A stretch of 34,832 nucleotides of DNA from JACQFZ01 sp041485885 (lineage in GTDB: Bacteria; Pseudomonadota; Gammaproteobacteria; Acidiferrobacterales; Sulfurifustaceae): contig JBGPKL010000042.1 in the NCBI GenBank assembly GCA_041485885.1, forward strand, positions 1 through 34,832, written 5' to 3'. The notes beneath the pieces are model-generated. The model saw only the letters and a list, made by a program, of their open reading frames with translations, did not search any database and had not been told where the DNA came from. This document shows, in pieces, positions 23,333 through 32,567 of the stretch (its first letter is position 1; every line of letters begins with the position of its first letter). The translations under genes and the position numbers were made by a program.

Positions 23333-25438
23333 TCACGAACTGGAAGCGGCCGCGCCTTCCTCGACGGCTTTCATGCTGAGGCGTATACGTCCTTGTTTGT
23401 CGACTTCGAGCACTTTGACTTTCACGTGATCGCCTTCGCGCAGCTTGTCGCTGACGTTCTCGACGCGCTCGCGCGAAATTTGCGAGATATGGACCAAACC
23501 GTCCTTCCCCGGCAGGATCGTAACGAACGCGCCGAAGTCCATGAGCTTCGCGACTTTGCCTTCGTAGATCATGCCGACTTCGACGTCGGCGGTTAGCTGT
23601 TTTATGCGTCGGCACGCTTCTTCACCGGCCGCGCGATCGGCGGACGCGATCTTGATCGTACCGTCGTCCTCGACATCGATGGTGGCGCCGGTCTCCTCCG
23701 TCAGCGCGCGGATCGTGGTGCCGCCCTTGCCGATGACGTCCCGTATACGGTCTGGGTGGATCTTGATCGTGATGATGCGCGGCGCGAACTCGGAAAGCTC
23801 GGCACGCGGCGTGGCGATGACCTGGTTCATTATGCCTAGCACATGCAGGCGTGCCTCGCGCGCCTGCTTCAGCGCGACGTCCATGATCTCTTTGTTAATG
23901 CCTTCGATCTTGATGTCCATCTGCAGCGCGGTAACGCCCTTGGACGTACCGGCAACTTTGAAATCCATGTCGCCCAGATGATCTTCATCGCCCAAAATGT
24001 CCGTGAGAACGGCGAAGCGGTTCTCTTCCTTGATGAGACCCATCGCGACTCCCGCGACGGGCGCGGAAATCGGGACGCCCGCGTCCATGAGCGCGAGACT
24101 CGCACCGCAGACGGACGCCATCGAGCTCGAACCGTTCGACTCCGTGATCTCGGATACGACGCGTATCACGTACGGGTAAACGCTCATATCCGGCAACACC
24201 GCCTGAATGCCGCGTTTCGCCAACCGCCCATGTCCGATCTCGCGACGCTTGGGGCCGGTCATGCGGCCGGTCTCACCGACCGAATACGGCGGGAAATTGT
24301 AATGCAGCATGAACGGCTCTTTGCGTTCGCCTTCGAGCGCATCGATCAGCTGCGCATCGCGGCCGGTGCCGAGCGTGGTCACGACGAGGGCCTGAGTCTC
24401 GCCGCGCGTGAAGAGCGAGCTGCCATGCGTGCGCGGCAGCACGCCGGTGCGTACCGTGATCGGCCGCACCGTGCGGGTGTCGCGCCCATCGATGCGCGGC
24501 GCGCCGGAGAGAATGCGATCGCGAACGATGCGGTACTCGATGTCGCCGATTAGCTTGAGCACTTTTTCTTTGGTGCTTTCCGGCGAGCCCTCCGGCGCGA
24601 ACTTCGCGACGGCCTCGGCGCGGATCTCGCTCATGCGATCCTGGCGCTGCGCTTTTTGCGGAATTTTGTACGCTTCGGTGATAGCGTTACTAAACGCGCT
24701 CTTCAGCGTATCGTTCAAGCCGCTGTCTTCGGCCGGCGCCTTCCAGTCCCAACGCGTCGCGCCCGCCTCTTGCACCAGCTCGCGAATCGCCCGGATCGCG
24801 GTCTGCATCTGCTCGTGGCCGAACATCACGGCACCGAGCATCACGTCTTCCGGCAGCTCTTTCGCTTCCGATTCGACCATGAGCACCGCCTTCTCGGTGC
24901 CGGCCACGACGAGATCGAGCTGCGAGGTCTTGAGCGCCGTGTTGGACGGATTAAGCAGATATTTACCGTCCTGATAGCCGACCCGCGCCGCGCCGATGGG
25001 ACCGCGAAACGGCGCACCCGACAGCAACAACGCGGCGGACGCGCCGATCATGGCGACGATGTCCGGATCGATATCCGGGTCCATCGACTCGACGGTGGCG
25101 ACGATCTGAATTTCGTTGAAGAAGCCTTCGGGGAACAGCGGACGGATGGGACGGTCAATCAGGCGGCAGGTCAGTATTTCTTTCTCGGAAGGTCGGCCTT
25201 CACGCTTGAAGAAGCCGCCCGGTATTCGGCCGGCGGCGTGCGTTTTCTCCTGATAATCGACGGTCAGCGGGAACCAGTCCTGTCCCGGCTTCGCCTGCTT
25301 CGCCGCGACTACCGCCGCGAGCACGACGGTGTCGCCCATCGACGCCAGCACCGCCCCGCTCGCTTGGCGCGCGATCTCACCGGTCTCCAGGCGAACCGTA
25401 CGGTCGCCGTATTGAAAGGTCTTCGTGACTTTTGCCAA
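23333..25438 (-). CDS. pnp: Polyribonucleotide nucleotidyltransferase (PNPase)
   Basis: A 701-residue PNPase, a 3'-5' phosphorolytic exoribonuclease of the RNA degradosome. Two RNase PH domains are present, the second with FMLHYNFPPYSVGETGRMTGPKRREIGHGRLA and the DILGDEDHLGDMDFKVAGT active-site region. The KH domain (PDRIRDVIGKGGTTIRALT) and the S1 domain (VGMIYEGKVAKLMDFGAFVTILPGKDGLVHISQI, here quoted in part) follow. Length is close to E. coli Pnp (711). It lies 17 bp after rpsO and is probably co-transcribed with it. Confidence 0.97.
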   Translation of the reverse strand: MAKVTKTFQYGDRTVRLETGEIARQASGAVLASMGDTVVLAAVVAAKQAKPGQDWFPLTVDYQEKTHAAGRIPGGFFKREGRPSEKEILTCRLIDRPIRPLFPEGFFNEIQIVATVESMDPDIDPDIVAMIGASAALLLSGAPFRGPIGAARVGYQDGKYLLNPSNTALKTSQLDLVVAGTEKAVLMVESEAKELPEDVMLGAVMFGHEQMQTAIRAIRELVQEAGATRWDWKAPAEDSGLNDTLKSAFSNAITEAYKIPQKAQRQDRMSEIRAEAVAKFAPEGSPESTKEKVLKLIGDIEYRIVRDRILSGAPRIDGRDTRTVRPITVRTGVLPRTHGSSLFTRGETQALVVTTLGTGRDAQLIDALEGERKEPFMLHYNFPPYSVGETGRMTGPKRREIGHGRLAKRGIQAVLPDMSVYPYVIRVVSEITESNGSSSMASVCGASLALMDAGVPISAPVAGVAMGLIKEENRFAVLTDILGDEDHLGDMDFKVAGTSKGVTALQMDIKIEGINKEIMDVALKQAREARLHVLGIMNQVIATPRAELSEFAPRIITIKIHPDRIRDVIGKGGTTIRALTEETGATIDVEDDGTIKIASADRAAGEEACRRIKQLTADVEVGMIYEGKVAKLMDFGAFVTILPGKDGLVHISQISRERVENVSDKLREGDHVKVKVLEVDKQGRIRLSMKAVEEGAAASSS

Positions 25439-25455
25439 CGCCTTGTCCTCTGGGG

Positions 25456-25725
25456 TTATTTGCGCAATCCGAGTCGCTCGATCAGACGGCGATAACGCTC
25501 GCCGTCGACTCCTTTTAGATAATCGAGCAGCTGACGGCGCTGGTTCACCATCTTGAGCAACCCGATGCGCGAGTGGTGGTCCTTTGGGTGCGTCTGAAAA
25601 TGCCCGGCCAGATCCTCGATGTGCGCCGATAGGAGCGCCACCTGCACCTCGGGCGAGCCGGTGTCGCCCTGGTGGGTCTCGTAATCCTGCATGACTTTGG
25701 CTTTCTGTTCCGCCGTGAGGGGCAT
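25456..25725 (-). CDS. rpsO: 30S ribosomal protein S15
   Basis: An 89-residue S15, the exact family length, with GDTGSPEVQVALLSAHI and HHSRIGLLKMVNQRRQLLDYL conserved. It binds the central domain of 16S rRNA. It has its own promoter in the 116-bp truB-rpsO gap and is followed by pnp after 17 bp, the classical rpsO-pnp pair. Confidence 0.98.
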   Translation of the reverse strand: MPLTAEQKAKVMQDYETHQGDTGSPEVQVALLSAHIEDLAGHFQTHPKDHHSRIGLLKMVNQRRQLLDYLKGVDGERYRRLIERLGLRK

Positions 25726-25773
25726 GTAACTACCTCGTTTTCCTTTATAGGGCGCCGTCTTCGGAGGGCGCGT

Positions 25774-25802
25774 ATTCTACTAGCGCTTCTCCGGCCTAAC
25801 AA
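25774..25802 (-). promoter_or_regulatory. Promoter of rpsO-pnp
   Basis: On the minus strand TTGTTA (25797-25802, 4 of 6) and TAGAAT (25774-25779, 5 of 6) are spaced by exactly 17 bp. The start would lie near 25767, about 42 nt before rpsO. E. coli also has an rpsO promoter at this place. Confidence 0.65.
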
Positions 25803-25841
25803 CCTTGTTTTCCGTATCTCGTGCGCTGAATCGATCCCGGC

Positions 25842-26762
25842 TCAAAACCTCTGCGTCACCAACCGCCGCGGCGCAACGCGTCCGTCGTCCAGCACTTGGC
25901 CCATGCCGAGGAAACGGTCCTGCGAGTCATAGAGCCGCACCCATCCCGGCGCATGCGGATGGCGAACCGACACCGCTTGCCCGCGCAATACGTAGTGCGT
26001 CGCCAGCAGAGTCAGGCGCACATCCGGAATCGCGCTTAGGATTCGATCCGCCGGCACCAGGGCGCGTGCTCGCTCCTCGGAGTCGCACATCGCCGCGAGC
26101 TTCTCGAGCGTCATCGCGCTTGCGACCGTCAGATCGCCGACCGCGAGTCGCCGAAGCTCGCAGACGTGCGCGCCGCAACCGAGTTGCTCGCCTAGATCGT
26201 ACGCCAGGCTGCGAATGTACGTTCCTTTCGAGCACGCGATCTCGACCTCGACACGATCGCGGTCGAACGACTTGAGCGCGAGCTCCCGTATGACGACACG
26301 GCGCGCGGCGCGCTCGACTTCGACGCCGGCGCGCGCGAACTCGTAAAGCGGCCGGCCGCCGCGCTTCAGCGCCGAATACATCGGCGGGATCTGATCGATC
26401 TCGCCGCGAAAATCGGCCAACGCACGCTCGAGCGCATCTCGGTCGATCGATACCGGCCGCACTTTGAGAACCTCGCCGTCGCCGTCGAACGTAGCGGTCG
26501 TTACACCCAGGCGAAAAACGGCCGAGTAGCGTTTCTCGGTGTCGAGCAGAAACCGCGCGAGCTTGGTCGCCTCGCCGAAACACAAGGGCAATAAGCCGGT
26601 CGCAATCGGATCGAGATTGCCGGTATGCCCCGCCTTCACAGCATTGAGCAGACGCTTCGCTTGCTGCAACGCCTGGTTCGAGGTGTAACCGCGCGGCTTA
26701 TCGAGCAAGAGCACGCCGTCGATCGCGCGCCGCGCCTCCCGCTGGGACGAGGCGCCGGTCAT
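25842..26762 (-). CDS. truB: tRNA pseudouridine(55) synthase
   Basis: A 306-residue pseudouridine synthase that makes psi-55 in the T-loop of tRNAs. The catalytic Asp51 lies in AGHTGNLDPIATGLLP. Further family blocks are GVLLLDKPRGYTSN, PPMYSALKRGGRPLYEFAR and CSKGTYIRSLAYDLGEQLG. A C-terminal PUA-like domain is included. Its start overlaps the rbfA stop by 4 bp (ATGA), which suggests coupled translation. Confidence 0.96.
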   Translation of the reverse strand: MTGASSQREARRAIDGVLLLDKPRGYTSNQALQQAKRLLNAVKAGHTGNLDPIATGLLPLCFGEATKLARFLLDTEKRYSAVFRLGVTTATFDGDGEVLKVRPVSIDRDALERALADFRGEIDQIPPMYSALKRGGRPLYEFARAGVEVERAARRVVIRELALKSFDRDRVEVEIACSKGTYIRSLAYDLGEQLGCGAHVCELRRLAVGDLTVASAMTLEKLAAMCDSEERARALVPADRILSAIPDVRLTLLATHYVLRGQAVSVRHPHAPGWVRLYDSQDRFLGMGQVLDDGRVAPRRLVTQRF

Positions 26763-27130
26763 TTCTCTTTTCCCGCCCGATCTTCGTGGAGCGCGCGATC
26801 GATAAGTCGGCTCAAACGATCGCCGCGTTCGATCGAGGCGTCGAAGTAAAATTTGAGCTCGGGAATTATGCGCAGCGCGACGCGCCCCGCCAGCTCGTGG
26901 CGCAGATGCCCGGCCGCCTTCTTGAACGCCGTCAGAACCGGTTCCGCCGCCGCTTCGCCGCCGAGCAGGGTGAAGTACACGCGCGCGGACTTAAGGTCGG
27001 GCGAAACCTCGACGTACGTGATCGTCGCCTGGTGCGTGCGCGAATCACCGAGCGTTCGGGGTATCAGGATCGCCAACTCGCGTTTAACGAGCTCGGCGAC
27101 CCGAAGGGGTCGGTTTGTATCCTTGCGCAT
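26759..27130 (-). CDS. rbfA: Ribosome-binding factor A
   Basis: A 123-residue RbfA, a KH-fold factor for late 30S maturation and cold adaptation. The opening RPLRVAELVKRELAILI and the VSPDLKSARVYFT and RIIPELKFYFDASIERG blocks match the family. The start is ATG 27130, directly next to a miniature inverted-repeat element. No Shine-Dalgarno is visible upstream, which is odd for this gene. It overlaps truB by 4 bp. Confidence 0.95.
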   Translation of the reverse strand: MRKDTNRPLRVAELVKRELAILIPRTLGDSRTHQATITYVEVSPDLKSARVYFTLLGGEAAAEPVLTAFKKAAGHLRHELAGRVALRIIPELKFYFDASIERGDRLSRLIDRALHEDRAGKEK

Positions 27131-27136
27131 ATGATC

Positions 27137-27265
27137 TTTGAAACCGCAGATGAACGCGGATAAACGCGGATAAAGAAGAATTGAGTTACCAATCTCCAGT
27201 GATTAATCGCCCGTCAGCCTGAATGAGTTCTCTCCTTGATCTGCGTTCATCTGCGGTTCCCAAAT
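27137..27265. repeat. Miniature inverted-repeat element in the infB-rbfA gap
   Basis: Two inverted arms bound a 129-bp segment: AACCGCAGATGAACGCGGAT at 27142-27161 and its near-complement at 27239-27258 (ATCTGCGTTCATCTGCGGTT). The left arm also contains a short tandem repeat (GATAAACGCGGATAAA). The element fills nearly the whole 137-bp gap between two genes that normally lie close together. It carries no frame of note. Confidence 0.8.
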
Positions 27266-27267
27266 CT

Positions 27268-29715
27268 TTAAACCGCGCGCGCGACCTCGACTTTTTCGTA
27301 CACTTCGATCTGATCGCCGACCTGCACGTCGTTGTAGTTCTTCACCGCGATGCCGCATTCGAGCCCGGCCTTCACTTCGCCGGCGTCGTCCTTGAACCGG
27401 CGCAGCGACTCGAGCTCGCCTTCGAAGATCACGACGTTGGCGCGCAGCACGCGGATCGGCCGGTTGCGGCGCACTACGCCTTCGGTGACGAAACAACCGG
27501 CGACAACGCCGATCTTCGGGGCGCTGAATACCTGGCGCACTTCGGCGAGACCGAGGAACTGTTCCTTGATCTCCGGCTTCAGGAGGCCCGTGATCGCGGC
27601 CTTCACGTCGTTGACCGCGTCGTAAATGACGTTGTAGTAGTGCACGTCGACACCATGCGTTTCGATCAACCGGCGCGCCGCCGCGTCGGCGCGCACGTTG
27701 AACCCGATGATGATCGCGGTCGAGGCGGCCGCGAGGTTGACGTCGGATTCGCTGATGCCGCCGACCATCCCATGGATGACCTTCACCTTAACCTCTTCGG
27801 TCGACAGCCGCTCGAGCGCCGCGCTCAGCGCCTCGACCGAGCCCTGCACGTCGGTCTTGATGATGAGGTTGAGCGTCTTCGCCTCGGTACTCTCCTGCAA
27901 TTGATCGAAGACATTCGTGAGCTTCGCGCTCTTCGCCGCGAGCTGCACGTCTTTGAACTTGCCCTGGCGATAGAGCGCGATTTCGCGCGCTTTGCGCTCG
28001 CTCTCGACTACGACCACTTCATCGCCCGCGTTCGGCACGCTGGATAGACCTTGGATCTCGACCGGTATCGACGGACCGGCTTCTTTAACCGGCCGGCCTT
28101 TTTCGTCGAGCATCGCGCGCACGCGGCCGAATTCGCGCCCGGCTAACATCACATCACCTTTGCGCAATGTGCCGCGCTGCACCAGCACCGTCGCGACCGG
28201 GCCGCGGCCTTTATCGAGACGCGCCTCGACGACGAGGCCGGACGCGGGACCGGTGCGCGGCGCCTTGAGCTCGAGCACCTCGGCTTGCAACAGCACGGCT
28301 TCGAGCAGCTTGTCGATGCCGGCGCCGGTCTTCGCCGACACGTCGACGAAAATATCGGCGCCGCCCCATTCCTCGGGTACGACCTGGTGCTTCGTCAGCT
28401 CCTGACGCACGCGCTCCGGCTGCGCTTCGGGTTTGTCGATCTTGTTCACCGCGACCACCAGCGGCACCTTTGCCGTGCGCGCGTGGTGTACCGCTTCGAC
28501 CGTCTGCGGCATGACGCCGTCGTCGGCAGCGACGACGAGGATCACGATATCGGTCGCCTTGGCGCCGCGCGCGCGCATGGCAGTGAACGCCTCGTGGCCG
28601 GGCGTGTCGAGGAAAGTGACGACCCCGTTCGGCGTCTCGACGTGATAAGCGCCGATGTGCTGCGTGATGCCCCCCGCCTCGCCGGCCGCTACTTTGGCCT
28701 TGCGTATGTAATCGAGCAGCGACGTCTTGCCGTGATCGACATGGCCCATGACGGTAACGACCGGCGGCCGCGGCTCGGCGGCGATCTCCGGTCGTTCGGT
28801 GCCGGTCAGCAAGGCTTCGGGATCGCTCGGCCTTGCCTCTTTGGCAACATGGCCCATCTCCTCGACGACGATCGTCGCGGTATCGCGATCGAGCACTTGA
28901 TTGATGGTGACCATCATGCCGAGCTTCATCAGCACTTTGATCACTTCCGCGGCCTTGACCGACATCTTCTGGCCGAGTTCGGCGACCGTGATGGTCTCCG
29001 GCAACATGACTTCGTGCACAATTGGCTGCGTCGGACGCTCGAAGGCGTGCTGTCCGGACATGCTCGTCACCACCGTGCGCGGCGGGGCGACGCGCGCCTT
29101 GCGGCGCATCTTTTTTCCTTCAGCCAGATGAAGCTCGCCGCGCTCGCGATCATCGAGCTTCGCGTGCCGGTCTTTCTTGTGCTTGTCGTGCTTCTCTTTT
29201 TCTTTTTCCTTTTCCTTCTCTTTTCCCTTTTGCTGCTCCGGCGGCTTCTTCGGCGCCTCGGCGACGGGTGCCGGCACCTCGGCGGTCGCCGGTGCCGGTG
29301 CCGGTGCCGCGACCGGCGCTGCCGCCGGCGCGGCAACTTCCGCAGGGGCCGCTACCTCCGCCGCGACTTCGACTTTCGGCGCCTCCTCTTCGGGCACGCC
29401 CTCCTCGACCGTAGTGCGCTTGACGAACGTACGCTTCTTGCGGACCTCCACTTGCACGGTGCGCGCCGGGCCGGTGCGGGAGGATTGCGTCACCTGGCTC
29501 GTCGACTTGCGCTTGAGCGTGATCTTCTTGCGCGCGACGCCTTCCTCGGCATTGTGACTGCCGCGCAAATACGTGAGGAGCGCGAGCTTCTCCTCGTCGT
29601 TCAGCTCATCGCCCGGATTCTTCGCCGACATACCCGCCGCCACGAGCTGCTTCAGCAGCGTGTCGGACGGCACGCCGATCTGGAGCGCGAAGCCTTCGAT
29701 TGTGATGCTTGCCAT
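27268..29715 (-). CDS. infB: Translation initiation factor IF-2
   Basis: An 815-residue IF-2, the GTPase that places fMet-tRNA on the 30S and promotes subunit joining. The N-terminal IF2-N domain spans residues 1-52. A long Ala/Pro and Lys/Glu linker follows, including a pure KE tract (164-175). A second IF2-N domain lies at about 238-290. The G domain has G1 GHVDHGKT (324-331), G3 DTPGHEAF and G4 NKID, and domains II-IV complete the protein. It is shorter than E. coli IF2-alpha (890), mainly in the linker. It begins 15 bp after nusA. Confidence 0.97.
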   Translation of the reverse strand: MASITIEGFALQIGVPSDTLLKQLVAAGMSAKNPGDELNDEEKLALLTYLRGSHNAEEGVARKKITLKRKSTSQVTQSSRTGPARTVQVEVRKKRTFVKRTTVEEGVPEEEAPKVEVAAEVAAPAEVAAPAAAPVAAPAPAPATAEVPAPVAEAPKKPPEQQKGKEKEKEKEKEKHDKHKKDRHAKLDDRERGELHLAEGKKMRRKARVAPPRTVVTSMSGQHAFERPTQPIVHEVMLPETITVAELGQKMSVKAAEVIKVLMKLGMMVTINQVLDRDTATIVVEEMGHVAKEARPSDPEALLTGTERPEIAAEPRPPVVTVMGHVDHGKTSLLDYIRKAKVAAGEAGGITQHIGAYHVETPNGVVTFLDTPGHEAFTAMRARGAKATDIVILVVAADDGVMPQTVEAVHHARTAKVPLVVAVNKIDKPEAQPERVRQELTKHQVVPEEWGGADIFVDVSAKTGAGIDKLLEAVLLQAEVLELKAPRTGPASGLVVEARLDKGRGPVATVLVQRGTLRKGDVMLAGREFGRVRAMLDEKGRPVKEAGPSIPVEIQGLSSVPNAGDEVVVVESERKAREIALYRQGKFKDVQLAAKSAKLTNVFDQLQESTEAKTLNLIIKTDVQGSVEALSAALERLSTEEVKVKVIHGMVGGISESDVNLAAASTAIIIGFNVRADAAARRLIETHGVDVHYYNVIYDAVNDVKAAITGLLKPEIKEQFLGLAEVRQVFSAPKIGVVAGCFVTEGVVRRNRPIRVLRANVVIFEGELESLRRFKDDAGEVKAGLECGIAVKNYNDVQVGDQIEVYEKVEVARAV

Positions 29716-29730
29716 ATGTTCGTCGGTATC

Positions 29731-31251
29731 TCAGGCGGTATCGCTCGTCTTCTCTCCCGTCGCCTGCGTCTCAAACCAAGGCGCGCGGGCGGTCATGATC
29801 AGCTCCCTGGCGCGCTCTTCGGTCATGCCTTCGACAACGAGCAGCTCATCGACCGACTGCTCGGCCAGCTCTTCGCGGGTCTTGATTCCGGAGCTCGCGA
29901 GGAGTCGTGCCGTGTGCTCATCCATACCTTCCATCGTGATTAAATCGGCTGCGGGTTCGGCCATATTGAGTTTCTCCTCCTGCGCTATAGCGCGTGTCAA
30001 AAGAATATCGCGCGCACGGTTGCGCAATTCATCGACCAGTTCTTCGTCGAACTCCTCGATCGCGAGCAGTTCCTGCTTCGGCACGTACGCAATCTCGTCG
30101 AGATTGGTGAATCCCTCTTGCACCAGCACGCTCGCGACGTTCTCATCGACGGCCAAGCTTTCTTGGAAGAGCTTCACCGCATTTGCCGTTTCGTTCGCCC
30201 CCTTCTCGGAGGCCGCCTGCTCGGTCATCACGTTCAGTTCCCAGCCCGAGAGCTCCGAGGCAAGTCGCACATTCTGCCCGCCGCGGCCGATCGCCTGCGA
30301 AAGCTGGCGCTCATCGACGATCACGTCCATGCTGTGCAGCTCCTCGTCGACCACGATCGACAGCACTTCTGCCGGAGCAAGCGAGTTGATGACGAACTGC
30401 GCCGGATTGTCCGACCATAAAATAATGTCGACCCGCTCGCCAGCGAGCTCGTTCGACACGCTCTGCACGCGCGAGCCGCGCATACCGACGCACGCGCCGA
30501 TCGGGTCGATGCGCTGATCCTTGGAGCTGACGGCGATCTTCGCGCGCAACCCGGGGTCGCGTGCGGCGGCATGGATCTGGATCAGCCCTTCGCTCGCCTC
30601 GGGGACTTCGAGCTTGAACAGCTCGACGAGGAGCTTCGGCGCGATACGCGACAGAATCAGTTGCGGACCGCGCGGAACGGATTTGACATCTTCGAGCAGC
30701 GCGCGAATACGATCGCCCGGCCGCAGACCCTCGCGCGGGATCATCGCCGTCTTCGCGAGCAACGCCTCGGCGTTGCCGAGATCGGCGATAGCATCGCCGC
30801 GCTCCAGGCGCTTCACGACACCCGTCACCATCTCGCCCTTGCGGGGGAGATACTGGTTCACGATCTGCTCGCGCTCCGCCTCGCGCACCTTCTGCATGAT
30901 GACTTGCTTCGCCGCCTGCGCGGCGATGCGACCGAACTCGACCGCTTGGAGCGGTTCCTCGATGTGCCCGCCGATCTCGATGCTCGGATCACGCTTGCGC
31001 GCTTCGGAGAGGCGTAGCTGGTGATCCGGGAACTCCAGCACCTCGAGCTCGTCCGGCACGACTTCCCAGCGCCGGAACGTGTGATACCCGCCGGTCTGGC
31101 GGTCGATCGCGACGCGCGCGTCGATCTCCTGCGTATAGCGCTTGCGTGTCGCCGTCGCGAGCGCCGCTTCGATCGCCTGGAAGATCGTTTCTTTGTCCAC
31201 GCCTTTTTCGCGTGAAACCGCGTCCACTACTATTAATACTTCATTGCCCAT
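29731..31251 (-). CDS. nusA: Transcription termination/antitermination factor NusA
   Basis: A 506-residue NusA that binds RNA polymerase and modulates pausing, termination and antitermination. The N-terminal RNAP-binding domain (KETIFQAIEAALATATRKRY), the S1 domain (about 135-200), two KH domains (including PIGACVGMRGSRVQSV and IGRGGQNVRLAS) and two C-terminal acidic AR repeats are all present. Length is close to E. coli (495), which also has the AR repeats. The start overlaps the rimP stop by 11 bp, in the canonical rimP-nusA-infB order. Confidence 0.97.
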   Translation of the reverse strand: MGNEVLIVVDAVSREKGVDKETIFQAIEAALATATRKRYTQEIDARVAIDRQTGGYHTFRRWEVVPDELEVLEFPDHQLRLSEARKRDPSIEIGGHIEEPLQAVEFGRIAAQAAKQVIMQKVREAEREQIVNQYLPRKGEMVTGVVKRLERGDAIADLGNAEALLAKTAMIPREGLRPGDRIRALLEDVKSVPRGPQLILSRIAPKLLVELFKLEVPEASEGLIQIHAAARDPGLRAKIAVSSKDQRIDPIGACVGMRGSRVQSVSNELAGERVDIILWSDNPAQFVINSLAPAEVLSIVVDEELHSMDVIVDERQLSQAIGRGGQNVRLASELSGWELNVMTEQAASEKGANETANAVKLFQESLAVDENVASVLVQEGFTNLDEIAYVPKQELLAIEEFDEELVDELRNRARDILLTRAIAQEEKLNMAEPAADLITMEGMDEHTARLLASSGIKTREELAEQSVDELLVVEGMTEERARELIMTARAPWFETQATGEKTSDTA

Positions 31252-31723
31252 GTCGTTTGTCCGTCACTAACACCTGGGGCACCAGTCTAGCCCGCTCTAT
31301 CGATGCAAAAGGCAGTCGAAACTGTACGTTGTCGACCTCAACCAGCACGTCGTCGGCCGTCGTGCTCAGCAACCGTCCGGTGAAATTTCGCCGTCCATCG
31401 AGTGCGTTGTGCAATCGAACCTTGACGGTCGCACCCTGAAACCGGCGAAAGTCCGCCGGGGTCACCAGCGGCCGATCAAGACCGGGTGAAGAAACCTCCA
31501 GCATGTAACTTCCGGGGAACGGATCCTCCACGTCGAGGATCGCCGAAAGCTGGCGGCTCACCTCGGCGCAGTCATCGACCGTCACGCCTTGCGGACCGTC
31601 TATGTACACTCGCAGGGTGTGATGCTGACGACCGCCCATGAGCTCGACGTCGACCAACTCGAACCCGAGCGCTTGCGCACCGGATTCCAGCCGCTCCCGC
31701 AGAGCAGGGCCTACACCGCGCAT
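31241..31723 (-). CDS. rimP: Ribosome maturation factor RimP
   Basis: A 160-residue RimP needed for 30S maturation. The block GFELVDVELMGG, the LRVYIDGPQGVTVDDCAEVSRQL region and SYMLEVSSPGLDRPL are typical; the C-terminal SH3-like domain follows. It is the first gene of the nusA operon, starting 43 nt after a terminator-like hairpin in the leader. Confidence 0.95.
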   Translation of the reverse strand: MRGVGPALRERLESGAQALGFELVDVELMGGRQHHTLRVYIDGPQGVTVDDCAEVSRQLSAILDVEDPFPGSYMLEVSSPGLDRPLVTPADFRRFQGATVKVRLHNALDGRRNFTGRLLSTTADDVLVEVDNVQFRLPFASIERARLVPQVLVTDKRHGQ

Positions 31724-31738
31724 AAGTCTCTATCCGAG

Positions 31739-31766
31739 AAAACAAAAGTGGGCACGCGGCCCACTT
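31739..31766 (-). terminator. Terminator-like leader hairpin (attenuator) upstream of rimP
   Basis: On the minus strand AAGTGGGC-CGCGT-GCCCACTT forms a perfect 8-bp stem directly followed by TTGTTTTCTC. It lies between the promoter at 31797-31824 and the rimP start, so it is a premature terminator in the operon leader. Attenuator-like rimP leaders have been described in Gammaproteobacteria (recalled, not searched). Confidence 0.75.
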
Positions 31767-31796
31767 GAGATTGTTGCAACTACGATACGGCGGAGG

Positions 31797-31824
31797 ATTA
31801 TAAGCTGTTTTGCCTAAATCTCAA
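31797..31824 (-). promoter_or_regulatory. Promoter of the rimP-nusA-infB operon
   Basis: On the minus strand TTGAGA (31819-31824, 5 of 6) and a perfect TATAAT (31797-31802) with a 16-bp spacer. The start would be near 31790, about 24 nt before the leader hairpin. Confidence 0.7.
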
Positions 31825-32079
31825 TGTGCGCCACGGCAGATTTGCATGCGCGGAAACAACCGCTTGGGCATCCGGAAGTCCTTGACGAGGTATAAGGGAA
31901 CGCGATCGAGAAGGCCGGGCCAAGGAATCGTCTTTGAGGCGGCGGGATCTGGCTCCCACCTTTCGGATCGCAGCCGCCCGCCGAAACAATACACGAGACT
32001 ATCCACCTATAATAACGTCCCGTTCAGCCTTACTGGCAGACTCAGGTGCGCACGCCGCCGATCGATATGACCCAGCTAA

Positions 32080-32556
32080 GGAACCCCTGATTAATCACTA
32101 TTTTTTCGATCCCAACATCACGCCAAGTCGCGGTGTTAACGTCGATCAAGCATTCTGTTCCTGTTCGTCGCTCCTGCGCGCTCTGTCTTACGGATCGTGA
32201 GGCGCAATCGGGCGGACTACGCCCCTTGCAACCGCAGCAGGAATCGCCGCGCCATAAAAAGATTCGCCAACGCACACGTCACAACAATCGATGGGCGTTC
32301 TTAAGAAGCCCCCGGTAGCGGACGTTGCTGCGCATCGGTGAGTGGATGGTTACGCGTGCCCTTCGCATGGGTGAAGTCTTGGGCCGCCGGGGCACATTGG
32401 CGGATCACGTGCCGCTGTCCGGTATAGGCCCGACACCCGCGTTTCCGCTCCGTGCAGCAGATCGGGGAGAATCCTCGAGTCGTGCACGTTGGCGGCCGTC
32501 GCTCGATTCGATACCGAGTGGGAAAAAACGAGAATGTACGATGGGACAGCAGACAA
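32080..32556 (-). mobile_element. Remnant of an IS5-family insertion sequence
   Basis: Minus-strand fragments in different frames match the C-terminal part of an IS5-type transposase in order: ATAANVHDSRILPDLLHGAETRV (about 32510-32440, shown only as the homologous block), then TGQRHVIRQCAPAAQDFTHAKG, then YRGLLKN and CALANLFMARRFLL ending with a TAG at 32218-32220. At least three frameshifts and one internal deletion separate them. GGAACCCCTGATTAATC at 32080-32096 is the likely surviving terminal inverted repeat; the other end is lost. No complete transposase remains, so the element cannot move by itself. Confidence 0.7.
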
Positions 32557-32567
32557 CGAGAAAGCGA

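Noticed and set aside
28285..29943. 552-codon plus-strand frame opposite infB and nusA
   Set aside because: It lies antisense to unmistakable IF-2 and NusA; its composition (poly-Arg, Leu/Phe runs) mirrors the KE-rich linker of IF-2.
31724..32079. tRNA genes upstream of rimP, as in E. coli metY
   Set aside because: No T-loop GGTTCGA-like sequence or cloverleaf pairing was found on either strand.
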